From Caulobacter sp. CCUG 60055 (GTDB taxonomy: Bacteria; Pseudomonadota; Alphaproteobacteria; Caulobacterales; Caulobacteraceae): DNA of 64,000 bases. The DNA lies in the NCBI RefSeq assembly GCF_022750545.1, contig NZ_PUIC01000005.1:273581-337580 (forward strand). Direction: 5' to 3'. Shown here piece by piece: positions 49,774 through 58,054 of this stretch. Position 1 is the stretch's first letter. Every line of letters begins with the position of its first letter. The notes beneath the pieces are model-generated. The model did not search any database and was not told the DNA's origin. It saw only the letters and a program-made list of their open reading frames with translations. A program made the position numbers and the translations under genes.

Positions 49774-51024
49774 TCAGGACGGGGCGTCCGGCTCCAGGCC
49801 GAGCCGGCGCAGGACGCCCCGCGCCGCCGCGACGCCGGTGGCGAAGCAGGCCTGTAAGAGGTAGCCGCCCGTCGGCGCCTCCCAGTCCAGCATCTCGCCG
49901 GCGACGAACACGCCCGGCGCGGCCTTGAGCATCAGGGCCTCGTCCACGGCGCCCAGCGTCACGCCGCCGGCGCTGGATATGGCCCGATCCAGGCCCCGCG
50001 CGGCGGTCAGCCGCACGGGCGCGGCCTTGATCAGCCGGGCCAGGGCGGCGGGGTCGGCCGGCGGGGTGCCGCCGGCCGCCTCGCGCAGCAGGTTCGCGGC
50101 GACCGGGGAAAGGCCGGCGACGCGGCGCAGGTGGTTGGCCAGGCTCTGTCCGCCGCGCGGCCGCGCCAGGCGCTCGGCCAGCCGGGCCTCGGCGAGGTCG
50201 GGGCGCAGGTCGATGGTCAGCACCGCCTCGCCGTCCCGCGCGATCGCGTCGCGCAGCGCCGCCGACAGGGCGTAGATCGCGCCGCCCTCCAGGCCGTAGG
50301 CGGCGACCGTCGCCTCGCCCCGCACCGCGCGCCCGGCGAAGCTCAGCGCCACCGTCTTCAGGGGCTGGCCGGCGAAACGCTCGCGGAACAGCGGGGTCCA
50401 GGCCGCCTCGAAGCCGCAGTTGGCGGGGCGGAACGGCGCGAGCGGAACGCCTTGGGCCGCCAGCAGCGCCCCCCAGCTCCCGTCCGCCCCCAGCCTCGGC
50501 CAGCTGGCGCCGCCCAGGGCCAGCACCGTCGCGTCCGCCGCCTCGGGCGCGACCGCGCCGTCGGCGTCGCGAAACAACGGCCGGCCCGCCGCGTCCCAGC
50601 CCAGCCATTGCGACCGCGCCTTCAAGGCCACGCCCGCCGCCTCCAGCCGGGCCAGCCAGGCCCGCAACAGCGGCGAGGCCTTCAGCGCCTTGGGGAACAC
50701 CCGACCGCTCGACCCGACGAACACCGGCTGGCCCAGCCCCTCGGCCCAGGCGGTCAGGGCCGCCGGGGGAAAGGCCGCCAGATAGGGCCTCAGCCGGCCG
50801 GCGGCCTCGCCGTAGCGCCCGGCGAAAGCCTCGAACGGTTCGGAATGGGTGAGGTTCAGCCCGCCGCGCCCCGCCATCAGCAGTCGGCGCCCGAAGGTCG
50901 GCATGCGCTCGTGAACCACCACGCAGACGCCCGCCGCGGCCAGGGTCTCGGCCGCGATCAGCCCGGCCGGACCGCCGCCGACGACGGCGACGCGGGGCGG
51001 GACGGCGGGGCGGGAAGGCGACAT
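49774..51024 (-). CDS. NAD(P)/FAD-dependent oxidoreductase (HI0933-like, BaiN family)
   Basis: Predicted 416 residues. FAD-binding VAVVGGGPAGLIAAETLA, then GRRLLMAGRGGLNLTHS, a family signature, and the C-terminal GVTLGAVDEALMLK and GEMLDWEAPTGGYLLQACFATG. BaiN-type flavoproteins reduce steroid or bile-acid-like double bonds; many are uncharacterised. The ATG at 51024 is the first before the Rossmann motif. Likely monocistronic. Confidence 0.9.
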   Translation of the reverse strand: MSPSRPAVPPRVAVVGGGPAGLIAAETLAAAGVCVVVHERMPTFGRRLLMAGRGGLNLTHSEPFEAFAGRYGEAAGRLRPYLAAFPPAALTAWAEGLGQPVFVGSSGRVFPKALKASPLLRAWLARLEAAGVALKARSQWLGWDAAGRPLFRDADGAVAPEAADATVLALGGASWPRLGADGSWGALLAAQGVPLAPFRPANCGFEAAWTPLFRERFAGQPLKTVALSFAGRAVRGEATVAAYGLEGGAIYALSAALRDAIARDGEAVLTIDLRPDLAEARLAERLARPRGGQSLANHLRRVAGLSPVAANLLREAAGGTPPADPAALARLIKAAPVRLTAARGLDRAISSAGGVTLGAVDEALMLKAAPGVFVAGEMLDWEAPTGGYLLQACFATGVAAARGVLRRLGLEPDAPS

Positions 51025-51195
51025 CGAAAGCTCGTCTGCGGCGCGCGGACCAGCCGCCGGGAGACCCGGACTTACGCCATCGCGGCGGCGGCGTCGCCTG
51101 CCGCGGACGACGACGTCGTCGAACCTTGGCGCGACAGGCCGGCCGGCCTCGCCTAAGAGATGCGTCTTACGCCCTGACGATTCCCGAGGACGTCG

Positions 51196-51645
51196 ATGAA
51201 GCCTTCGTTCGCCGCCCCCCTGGCGTTGACCGCCGTCCTGATCGCCGCCCTCGCGGCCGGCTGCGCCGTCGCCCAGTCGTCGTCGATCGCTCCCGGCCGC
51301 TGGACGCATCGCAGCGACTACACCTTGAACAACCAGACCGTCCCGCCGGCGGGCGGCGGCGAATGCCTCAGCGCCGCCGCCGCCAAGGACCTGCGCGCGA
51401 CCATCGCCGCCCGGCTGCAACGGGACGTGGTCGCCTGCAAGATCACGCAGTGGAGCCAGACCGGCGGGACGCTCAACGTCGGCGTCGCCTGCGACAACGG
51501 CCAGGGCGCCGCCACGGGCCTGGTGTCGGGACCCGTCTCGGCCGACAGCTACGAGCTCAAGGGCGTGCTGAAGGGCCGCAACGAGGTCGCCGGCCCCTTC
51601 ACCATCGGCGTGCGCTGGTCCGGCAAGCGCGTCGGCGCCTGCTAA
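51196..51645 (+). CDS. Exported DUF3617-family protein
   Basis: Predicted 149 residues. Signal peptide (FAAPLALTAVLIAALAAGCAVA); the Cys of LAAGC fits a lipobox, so it may be a lipoprotein. The remainder has GRWTHRSDYTLNNQ, ECLSAAAAKDL and paired Cys residues as in DUF3617 proteins, a small secreted beta-sheet family of unknown function common in Caulobacterales and Sphingomonadales. ATG at 51196 has weak GAGGACG upstream. Confidence 0.8.
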   Translation: MKPSFAAPLALTAVLIAALAAGCAVAQSSSIAPGRWTHRSDYTLNNQTVPPAGGGECLSAAAAKDLRATIAARLQRDVVACKITQWSQTGGTLNVGVACDNGQGAATGLVSGPVSADSYELKGVLKGRNEVAGPFTIGVRWSGKRVGAC

Positions 51646-51657
51646 GGCGGGCCGGGG

Positions 51658-52128
51658 TCACCACAACGGGTCAGCCTCGGCGCCGCCCAGCGCCTCCTCG
51701 ATCCGCCGCCGGGTCGAGGCGGTGACGCCTTCGGGCAGGGCGTCGGGGGCGAACCAGTCCAGGGCGTGGATCTCGCCGCGCGAGGTCGCCTCGCACGGCT
51801 CCCAGGCCTCGACCCGGTAGATCAGCACGTGGTCGCCGGGGTGGCGCAGGTCGTTGGAATGGAACGAGACCAGGCGCGGGCGGGCGGTGAGCCGCACCCC
51901 GGCCTCCTCGACCAGCTCCCTGGCCAGGGACTGCTCGGCGATCTCGCCGCGCTCGACGCCGCCGCCGGGCATGTACCAGCCGGGCAGATAGGTGTGCTCG
52001 ATCAGCAGCACCCGCCCCTGGCTGTCGGTGACCAGCCCGCGCACGCCCAGCGTCATGCCCCGCGTCAGGCGGAAGGCCGCATGGACGAAAGGACGGGTGA
52101 AGGGTTCGATTCGGCGGCGCCACGGCAT
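51658..52128 (-). CDS. NUDIX hydrolase
   Basis: Predicted 156 residues. The Nudix box is complete: GGVERGEIAEQSLARELVEEAGV (G-x5-E-x7-REUxEExGU), preceded by VLLIEHTYLPGWYMPGG. Hydrolyses a nucleoside diphosphate linked to another moiety; substrate not predictable. The ATG at 52128 is the best start; a longer upstream frame is in the shadow of the methyltransferase gene. Convergent with the DUF3617 gene, 12 bases apart. Confidence 0.88.
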   Translation of the reverse strand: MPWRRRIEPFTRPFVHAAFRLTRGMTLGVRGLVTDSQGRVLLIEHTYLPGWYMPGGGVERGEIAEQSLARELVEEAGVRLTARPRLVSFHSNDLRHPGDHVLIYRVEAWEPCEATSRGEIHALDWFAPDALPEGVTASTRRRIEEALGGAEADPLW

Positions 52129-52174
52129 GGTCGCCAGACTAGAAGCAAACCGGAGCGAGGCGAAGGTCCCGGGC

Positions 52175-52918
52175 CTAAGGCTCGGCCCGCGCGACGGTGA
52201 TGATTTCGGGGCTGTCCGCCACGAACGGGCCGCCCTGGAAATCTCCGAACCGTTCCTCCACCGCCAGTCCAGCGCCCCGCAGCAGGCGATCCACGCCGTC
52301 CCCGTCCAGGAACCGGAGCGTGCTGCGGCTGACCAACGGCAGCGCCGGATGGTCGCCTGTAAAGGTGTGGATGAAGGAGACGGCGTCGCCGTCGAACCCG
52401 GCCACGATCCGCGTCGTGATCGTGACGTCTTCGCCTTCAGGCCCTCGCACCGACACCGCATTTTCGGGCCGCCAACGTTCCCAGGCGCGCGCCGCCGGAT
52501 TTCGCGTCTCGAACGCAAAGCGGCCGCCGGGCGCCAGCATCTGGCGCACGGCGGCGGCGAACGCCTTGAGCTCCTCGTCCGCGACGATGGCTTGAAAGGC
52601 GTGGCCGGTCATGACGATGAGGTCGAACGGACGCGCCCAACGCGTCGTGGCGAGATCGCCCAGCACCCATTCGACGTCCTGGCGCCGCCGCGCCCGTTCC
52701 AACATGCCGGTCGCGGGATCGAGACCACAGAGTCGGCCGCGATGCCCTCGTCGACGGGCATCCGCGAGCAGCACGCCCGTGCCGCAGCCGACGTCCAGCA
52801 CCGACTCGGCGGACATGATGCGCGGCAGGTAGAAATCGTAGTCGTCTCGCTCGGATCTTGGGTGCCAAGCGTCGTAGAGCGCGGCGAGATAGGTGTCGGC
52901 GAAAAGATGATCGACCAT
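52175..52918 (-). CDS. Class I SAM-dependent methyltransferase
   Basis: Predicted 247 residues. SAM motif SVLDVGCGTGVLL, second acidic loop GLDPATGML, then LGDLATTRWARPFDLIVMTGHAFQ. Related to small-molecule methyltransferases of the UbiE/COQ5-like superfamily. The ATG at 52918 is preceded by AGGTGA. Upstream 40 bases start a lower-G+C lipoprotein gene. Substrate unknown. Confidence 0.85.
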   Translation of the reverse strand: MVDHLFADTYLAALYDAWHPRSERDDYDFYLPRIMSAESVLDVGCGTGVLLADARRRGHRGRLCGLDPATGMLERARRRQDVEWVLGDLATTRWARPFDLIVMTGHAFQAIVADEELKAFAAAVRQMLAPGGRFAFETRNPAARAWERWRPENAVSVRGPEGEDVTITTRIVAGFDGDAVSFIHTFTGDHPALPLVSRSTLRFLDGDGVDRLLRGAGLAVEERFGDFQGGPFVADSPEIITVARAEP

Positions 52919-52959
52919 GTTCACCTGGCTGACGGACGTTCCACCAAAGTCCGCCCCCC

Positions 52960-53424
52960 TTAGGCGACGGGCTGTATCCACATCGGCTTCACCCAATCAG
53001 GACCGCACCATCGATCCTGCATCCGTTCAAAGCCTTCACCTCGAAGGTCTTCCCGGAGATAGAGACGCCGTCCCAGAACGACAAAGACGGTATCGAAGCC
53101 CGAGGACATAGGTTGCCCGTTAAATGCTTTGGCTGGAGGAAAGCCCGAGTAACCGCAGATGATATCTTCGTTACTCGCCCGACGCCGCACCATGAAGTGC
53201 AATTCTCGCGACGCCTTCAGCGGACCGTACACGTTTTGCCCGGCCTCATCCCTTCCAACATAGAAGCAGCACGCTTCAGAGCCTGCGCGCGCATTCAATA
53301 TTTCCAGGATTTCCTCATTGAGCAGCGTCGCGGAAGCGCCCCTTTCATGTGCGAACCCGCCGACCTTTCGATCACAGGCGGCGAACAATAGCACCCCCGC
53401 GACTAGAACGGCCGCTCGCTTCAA
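52960..53424 (-). CDS. Lipoprotein of unknown function, low G+C
   Basis: Predicted 154 residues. Signal peptide with lipobox LFAAC right after KRAAVLVAGVL, so an outer- or inner-membrane lipoprotein. TTG start with GGGAGGGGG seven bases upstream. Further residues include paired Cys (SEACCFYVG, RWCGPDW) and no motif I recognise. Base composition and codons (many A/T-ending codons such as ATA, TTA, AAA) are clearly unlike the neighbours, suggesting recent acquisition. Function unknown. Confidence 0.65.
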   Translation of the reverse strand: MKRAAVLVAGVLLFAACDRKVGGFAHERGASATLLNEEILEILNARAGSEACCFYVGRDEAGQNVYGPLKASRELHFMVRRRASNEDIICGYSGFPPAKAFNGQPMSSGFDTVFVVLGRRLYLREDLRGEGFERMQDRWCGPDWVKPMWIQPVA

Positions 53425-53606
53425 GGCCCCCTCCCGATATTGAGCATAGAAAGGTCTGATAACATGCCGGCGGGCGGCGATTCTCGGAACGATCTCGGCG
53501 GTCTGTCAACGGGCGTCGGCCGGGGCGGCGACCTGGCCGCCCTTGCGGTTCCCGGCCGGCGCCGCTAAAGCCCGGATGACCGTTTTGCCTTGTCGGAGTC
53601 CGCGCC

Positions 53607-53687
53607 ATGTCCGCGATCCTGATGATCGTCGCCTTCCTCGCCGTGATCGTGGCGCTGAACATCATCGAATTCGGCCGCGCCGACTAA
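53607..53687 (+). CDS. 26-residue single-helix membrane peptide
   Basis: Short frame ATG to TAA encoding MSAILMIVAFLAVIVALNII followed by EFGRAD: one clean TM helix with a short charged C-terminal tail. CGGAGTC lies 8-13 bases upstream, as expected of a ribosome binding site. It is 20 bases before the FolM-like gene. Such small conserved membrane peptides occur in Caulobacterales; function unknown. Too short for routine gene calling. Confidence 0.6.
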   Translation: MSAILMIVAFLAVIVALNIIEFGRAD

Positions 53688-53707
53688 GCGCGAGACGACT
53701 GCGCGCC

Positions 53708-54469
53708 ATGGCCGGGACGTCTCGCGGCGCGGCGCTGGTCACCGGCGCGGGCCGCCGCATCGGCCGCGCCCTGGCCCTGGAGGCCGCCGCCTGCGGCTAT
53801 GACGTGGCCGTCCACGGCCGCGCCCCTTCCGACGACGCCGACGCCGTGGTCGCCGAGATCCGCGCGACCGGCCGCCGCGCCGCGGCGTTCTGCGCCGACC
53901 TGGCCGACGCGGCCGCCCTGCCGGCCCTGGTCGCCGAGGCCGGCGCGGCGCTTGGGCCGCTGGCCCTGCTGGTCAACAGCGCATCGCTGTTCGAGGACGA
54001 CCGGCTCGACACCCTCACCCCCGCCTCGTTCGACGCCCACGCCGCCGTCAACCTGCGCGCGCCGGTGCTGTTGATCCAGGCCTTCGCCGCCGCCCTGCCG
54101 CCGGGACGCGAGGGCCTGGTGGTCAACATCATCGACCAGCGGGTGTGGAAGCCGACCCCGCAGTTCTTCAGCTACGGCCTGGCCAAGGCCGGCCTGTGGG
54201 ACGCCACGCGCATGGCCGCCCAGGCGCTGGCCCCGCGCATCCGCGTCAACGCCATCGGGCCAGGCCCGGTCCTGCCCTCGGTCCACCAGCGCCCCGGCGA
54301 GTTCGAGGCCGAGGCGCGCGGCGTGCCGCTCGGCCGGCCGGTCGATCCCGCCGAGATCGCCGCCGCGCTGCGCTATCTGGTTGACGCGAGGTCCGTCACT
54401 GGCCAGATGATCGCCGTCGACGGCGGCCAGCACCTGGGCTGGAAGACGCCGGACATCGTCGCACCCTGA
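53708..54469 (+). CDS. FolM/PTR1-like SDR (dihydropteridine reductase type)
   Basis: Predicted 253 residues. The cofactor motif is TGAGRRIGRALA, the form typical of pteridine reductase/FolM rather than common SDRs; active site Tyr/Lys in YGLAKAGLW and GGQHLGW at the C terminus. It probably reduces dihydrobiopterin/dihydrofolate-like pterins with NADPH. Directly followed (5 bases) by dihydroneopterin aldolase folB, which supports a folate/pterin role. Confidence 0.85.
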   Translation: MAGTSRGAALVTGAGRRIGRALALEAAACGYDVAVHGRAPSDDADAVVAEIRATGRRAAAFCADLADAAALPALVAEAGAALGPLALLVNSASLFEDDRLDTLTPASFDAHAAVNLRAPVLLIQAFAAALPPGREGLVVNIIDQRVWKPTPQFFSYGLAKAGLWDATRMAAQALAPRIRVNAIGPGPVLPSVHQRPGEFEAEARGVPLGRPVDPAEIAAALRYLVDARSVTGQMIAVDGGQHLGWKTPDIVAP

Positions 54470-54474
54470 AGCCC

Positions 54475-54888
54475 GTGGCCCAGTCCTTCCCCATCTCCGC
54501 CCCCGATGACGCCATCGACGCCACGCCCGCGCGGGTGGTGATGATGAAGGTGTTCGTCCGAGCCCTTCAGCTGGACGTCGAGATCGGCGTCTACGAGCAC
54601 GAGTACGGCCGTCGCCAGCCGCTGGTGGTCGATGTCGAGCTGGACGTCGCCACCCATGACTGCGAGCACATCGCCGACACGGTCAATTACGAGACCGTCG
54701 TCGCCAAGGCCCGCGCGGTGGCCGCCGCCGGCCACCTCAAGCTGGTGGAGACCTTCGCCGAGCGGCTGGCCCAGGCCTGTTTCGACGACCCCCGCGTCAC
54801 CCGCGCGCGGGTGCGCGTCGAAAAGCCCGAAGCCCTGGCCCCCGCCGCCCTGGCGGCCGGCGTCGAGATCATCGCCGTCCGCGGCTGA
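54475..54888 (+). CDS. folB: Dihydroneopterin aldolase FolB
   Basis: Predicted 137 residues. FolB family: ALQLDVEIGVYEHEYGRRQPLVVDVELDV (core GVYEHEYGR), VNYETVVAKA, LVETFAERLAQ with the catalytic Lys region at KPEAL. Converts dihydroneopterin to 6-hydroxymethyl-dihydropterin. Starts at GTG 54475 right after the FolM-like gene; a later ATG start at 54544 would remove residues typical of some homologues. Pair suggests folate metabolism. Confidence 0.9.
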   Translation: MAQSFPISAPDDAIDATPARVVMMKVFVRALQLDVEIGVYEHEYGRRQPLVVDVELDVATHDCEHIADTVNYETVVAKARAVAAAGHLKLVETFAERLAQACFDDPRVTRARVRVEKPEALAPAALAAGVEIIAVRG

Positions 54889-54996
54889 CAAAAGCTTCAT
54901 CGTAAAACCGCCGACGGACGATTGCGCCTGCGGGTTTTTGAGACGACCATTCCGAACCTCAGGAACCGGCCCGCCTCGGGCCGCAGAGAGGACCGC

Positions 54997-55374
54997 ATGG
55001 CCGACGCCGCCCCCGAAGCCCCTCAGCCGCAGCCCGTCGCCCCGGCCGACGACAAGACGATGCCCATCGTCGTCTACGCCCTCTATCTGGCGACCTGCCT
55101 GACCTTCGGGCTGGCCTCGGTGGTCGGCCTCGTGCTGGCCTACGTCAACAAGGAGGCCGCCCCCGACTGGATCAAGAGCCACTACGTCTTCCAGATCCGC
55201 ACGTTCTGGATCTGGCTGATCGCCAGCTTCGTCGGCGGCGTGCTGACGGTGATCGGCGTCGGCGTGCTGATCCTGCTGGCGGCGGGCGTCTGGTTCGCGG
55301 TCCGCTCGATCGTCGGCCTGGTCAAGCTGATCAACGGCGAGGCCTATCCGAACCCGCAGTCCTGGTTCATCTGA
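54997..55374 (+). CDS. DUF4870/Tic20-like small membrane protein, copy 1
   Basis: Predicted 125 residues. Three or four TM segments (VVYALYLATCLTFGLASVVGLVLAY, FWIWLIASFVGGVLTVIG, VLILLAAGVWFAVRSI) after a Pro-rich N terminus. SHYVFQIRTFWIW is the conserved middle. GAGAGGACC precedes the ATG at 54997. Family function unknown. Tandem paralogue follows 11 bases after the stop. Confidence 0.8.
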   Translation: MADAAPEAPQPQPVAPADDKTMPIVVYALYLATCLTFGLASVVGLVLAYVNKEAAPDWIKSHYVFQIRTFWIWLIASFVGGVLTVIGVGVLILLAAGVWFAVRSIVGLVKLINGEAYPNPQSWFI

Positions 55375-55385
55375 GGAGCCCGCCC

Positions 55386-55793
55386 ATGAGCGCCGCAGAC
55401 GCCGAACCCGCCCCCGCCAGGGGCTCCGAGGACCGCCTCGCCCCAGCCATCGTCTATGGCCTCTACCTGCTCGGCCTGACCCACGGCCTGACCATCGTCA
55501 TCGGCCTGGTGGTCGCCTATGCGACGCGGGGCGGGGCGGGCCCCCGCGCCGCCAGCCACCTGACCTTCCTGATCCGCACCTTCTGGCTGTCCATCGCCTG
55601 GTTCGTGATCGGCGCGGCGCTGACCGTGGTCGGCGCGATCTTCACCCTGGTGCTGGTCGGCATCCCCGTGCTCTGGCTGGGGCTGACGATCTGCGGCCTG
55701 ATCTGGCTCTGGATGCTGATCCGCTGCGTGGTCGGCGCGATCGTCCTGGCGCAGGGCGACGCCCATCCGCGGCCCTACACCTGGTGGTTCTAG
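55386..55793 (+). CDS. DUF4870/Tic20-like small membrane protein, copy 2
   Basis: Predicted 135 residues, paralogous to the preceding gene: ALYL/GLYLLGL, SHLTFLIRTFWLSIAW and the C-terminal aromatic PYTWWF versus PQSWFI. Upstream GAGGAGCCCG is the ribosome binding site. The two are in tandem and likely co-transcribed; both end before the bidirectional terminator at 55820. Confidence 0.8.
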   Translation: MSAADAEPAPARGSEDRLAPAIVYGLYLLGLTHGLTIVIGLVVAYATRGGAGPRAASHLTFLIRTFWLSIAWFVIGAALTVVGAIFTLVLVGIPVLWLGLTICGLIWLWMLIRCVVGAIVLAQGDAHPRPYTWWF

Positions 55794-55812
55794 GCCGCTC
55801 GGCGCCGGGCGA

Positions 55813-55844
55813 GAAAAAAGGCCCTCCCCTTGCGGGGAGGGCCT
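55813..55844. terminator. Bidirectional terminator hairpin, main T-tract on minus strand
   Basis: GGCCCTCCCC (55820-55829) pairs perfectly with GGGGAGGGCC (55834-55843), extended by A-T. The AAAAAA just before it (55813-55819) gives a T-tract for the minus-strand ilvE transcript. On the plus strand only TCGTCGTTT follows. Confidence 0.85.
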
Positions 55845-55871
55845 CGTCGTTTCAGGCTGGGGCTGGGCGGC

Positions 55872-56762
55872 TCAGGCCACCGCCGCCAGTTCGCGCCGCA
55901 CCAGCTTGGCGTAGTCGTCCATCAGGGTGAGCGAGATGTGGCCGGGCTTGTAGACGTGGGGGCCGATCTCGGCCACCGGCGTCACCTCGGCGGCGGTGCC
56001 GACGATGAACACTTCCGAGAAGGTCGGCAGCTCGTCGCCCGGAATGTGGCGCTGGACCACCTCGAAGCCCCGCTTGCGGGCCAGGCCGATCACCGTGCGG
56101 CGGGTGATGCCGTCCAGGAAGCAGTCCGGCTCGGGCGTGTGGATGACCCCGTCGCGCACCAGGAACATGTTGGCGCCCGTCGCCTCGGCCACATAGCCGC
56201 GCCAGTCGAGCATCAGCGCGTCGGCGTAGCCCTCCTTTTCGGCGGCGTGCTTGGAGATGGTGCAGATCATATAGAGTCCGGCGGCCTTGGACGCGGTCGG
56301 CGCGGTCTCCGGCGACGGCCGCTTGTACTTGGCGAAGGTCAGGCGGATGCCCTTGGCCTTCTCTTCGGGCTTGAAGTAGCTCGGCCAGTCCCAGGCGGCG
56401 ATGGCCACGTGGATCTTGGTGGCCTGGGCCGACACGCCGATCTGCTCGGGCCCGCGCCAGGCGATCGGGCGCAGGTAGCAGTCGGTCAGGCCGTTCTTGG
56501 CGGCGGTCGCCTTGCAGGCCTCGTCGATCTCCTCCACCGTGTACGGAATCTTGAAGTCGAGGATTTCGGCCGACCGGAACAGGCGCTCGGTATGTTCTCT
56601 CAGCGCGAAAATCTCCCCGCCATACATGCGTTCGCCCTCGAACACCGCCGAGGCGTAGTGCAATGCATGGGTCAGTACGTGCACCTTCGCGTCCCGCCAG
56701 GGCACAAATTGCCCGTCCAGCCAAATAAAGCCGTCGCGGTCATCGAAGGGAACGAGTGACAT
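55872..56762 (-). CDS. ilvE: Branched-chain amino acid aminotransferase IlvE
   Basis: Predicted 296 residues, fold-type IV PLP enzyme. THALHYASAVFEGERMYGGEI (core HYASAVFEGER), YLRPIAWRG, the Lys/PLP segment in TASKAAGLYM and SEVFIVGTAAEV. Makes Leu, Ile and Val from the keto acids. GAGGAG lies upstream of the ATG at 56762; a much longer upstream frame has no support. The MarR-OmpR-EnvZ genes start 96 bases away, divergently. Confidence 0.93.
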   Translation of the reverse strand: MSLVPFDDRDGFIWLDGQFVPWRDAKVHVLTHALHYASAVFEGERMYGGEIFALREHTERLFRSAEILDFKIPYTVEEIDEACKATAAKNGLTDCYLRPIAWRGPEQIGVSAQATKIHVAIAAWDWPSYFKPEEKAKGIRLTFAKYKRPSPETAPTASKAAGLYMICTISKHAAEKEGYADALMLDWRGYVAEATGANMFLVRDGVIHTPEPDCFLDGITRRTVIGLARKRGFEVVQRHIPGDELPTFSEVFIVGTAAEVTPVAEIGPHVYKPGHISLTLMDDYAKLVRRELAAVA

Positions 56763-56858
56763 GAGCGAAAATTCTCCTCTCGCATTGACGGGGGATTTAA
56801 ACGCTTCCAAAGACGCGGCGTCAAACGATACGCGCGCTATAGCACCGATCTTTTTCGC

Positions 56859-57362
56859 ATGAACGCCCTTCCCGACGCCCGCCTGGTCCTCAGGGAGGAA
56901 GAGCTCGACGCGGCGCTGGAGCTGCTGATGCTGTCGGAGGCCGCGCTGTGGGCCGCCTGCGACGCCGCCCTGGACGCCGAACCCGAGCGCCGGCCGCCCC
57001 TCGGGCGCGGCCATTATCGCGCCGCCTTCCTGCTCAAGCGCCGGCCGGGGGTCGGCGTCCAGGAGCTGTCGCGCCTGACCGGCCTGTCCAAGCAGGGGGC
57101 CAGCAAGGTGCTGGGCGACCTGGAGCGGCACGGCCTGGCGGCGCGCGAGGCCGGCGAGCACGACGCCCGCCGCCGCCCCGCCAGCCTGACGCCGGCCGGG
57201 GCGGTCTTCGAGGCGCGGGTGTCGGAACGCTTGCGCGGCCTGCTGGCGCGGGCCTATCGCAGCGGGGGCCTTGACGCGGTGGGCGGGGCCCGGCGCATCC
57301 TCGCGGCCATGGCCGGGCCGCGCCTGAACGTCGGCCGCAGCCGTCGCGGAGAGACTGAGTGA
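56859..57362 (+). CDS. MarR-family transcriptional regulator
   Basis: Predicted 167 residues. Winged helix with VQELSRLTGLSKQGASKVLGDLERHGL (core GLSKQGASKVL) and DARRRPASLT. Its stop overlaps the start of an OmpR-type response regulator (GTGA). MarR plus OmpR-family in one operon resembles the petP-petR arrangement of Rhodobacter. Divergent from ilvE; the 96-base gap could hold a shared operator. Confidence 0.85.
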   Translation: MNALPDARLVLREEELDAALELLMLSEAALWAACDAALDAEPERRPPLGRGHYRAAFLLKRRPGVGVQELSRLTGLSKQGASKVLGDLERHGLAAREAGEHDARRRPASLTPAGAVFEARVSERLRGLLARAYRSGGLDAVGGARRILAAMAGPRLNVGRSRRGETE

Positions 57363-58054
57363 ACGGACGCAACCTCGATGGCCGTGAACGCCACCTGCTG
57401 GTGGTCGACGACGACAACCGCATCCGCGACCTGCTCAAGGAGTACCTGAACCGCGCCGGCTTCCGGGTCACCGGCGCCGCCGACGCAGCCTCGGCGCGAC
57501 GGCTCATGGAGACCCTGGACTTCGACCTGCTGGTCTTCGACGTGATGATGCCGGGCGAGGACGGCTTCTCGCTGACGCGCTGGGTGCGCGAGCGGGCCGA
57601 CACGCCGGTGCTGATCCTCACCGCGCGCGGCATGGCCGGCGACCGCATCGAGGGCCTGACGATCGGGGCCGACGACTATCTGCAAAAGCCCTTCGACCCG
57701 CAGGAGCTGCTGCTGCGGATCGAGGCCATCCTGCGCCGCACCGGCGCCAAGCCCAGGCCGGGCGGCCGGGTGCAGTTCGGCCGCTGCGCCTTCGACCTCG
57801 ACCGGGGCGAGCTGTTCCGCGACGAGGCCCTGGTGCGGCTGACCGAGGCCGAGACCCAGCTGATGCGCCGGCTGGCCAACAGCCCGCACGCGGCGGTCGA
57901 CCGGCTGGACCTGGCCCGCGACACCGCCGACATCACCGGCCGGGCGGTCGACGTCCAGGTCACCCGCCTGCGCCGCAAGATCGAGGACGATCCGAAGGCG
58001 CCGCGCTATCTGCAGACCGTGCGCGGCGTGGGCTACATGCTGGCGGCCGACTGA
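57359..58054 (+). CDS. OmpR-family response regulator
   Basis: Predicted 231 residues. Receiver with VVDDDNRIRDLL, phospho-Asp in DLLVFDVMMPGEDG and Lys in LQKPFDPQELL; winged-helix DNA-binding domain (VHVQVTRLRRKIEDDP, given here by VQVTRLRRKIE). GTG start overlaps the MarR stop; ATG of the kinase overlaps its own stop. Probably paired with the following EnvZ-like kinase. Confidence 0.92.
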   Translation: MNGRNLDGRERHLLVVDDDNRIRDLLKEYLNRAGFRVTGAADAASARRLMETLDFDLLVFDVMMPGEDGFSLTRWVRERADTPVLILTARGMAGDRIEGLTIGADDYLQKPFDPQELLLRIEAILRRTGAKPRPGGRVQFGRCAFDLDRGELFRDEALVRLTEAETQLMRRLANSPHAAVDRLDLARDTADITGRAVDVQVTRLRRKIEDDPKAPRYLQTVRGVGYMLAAD

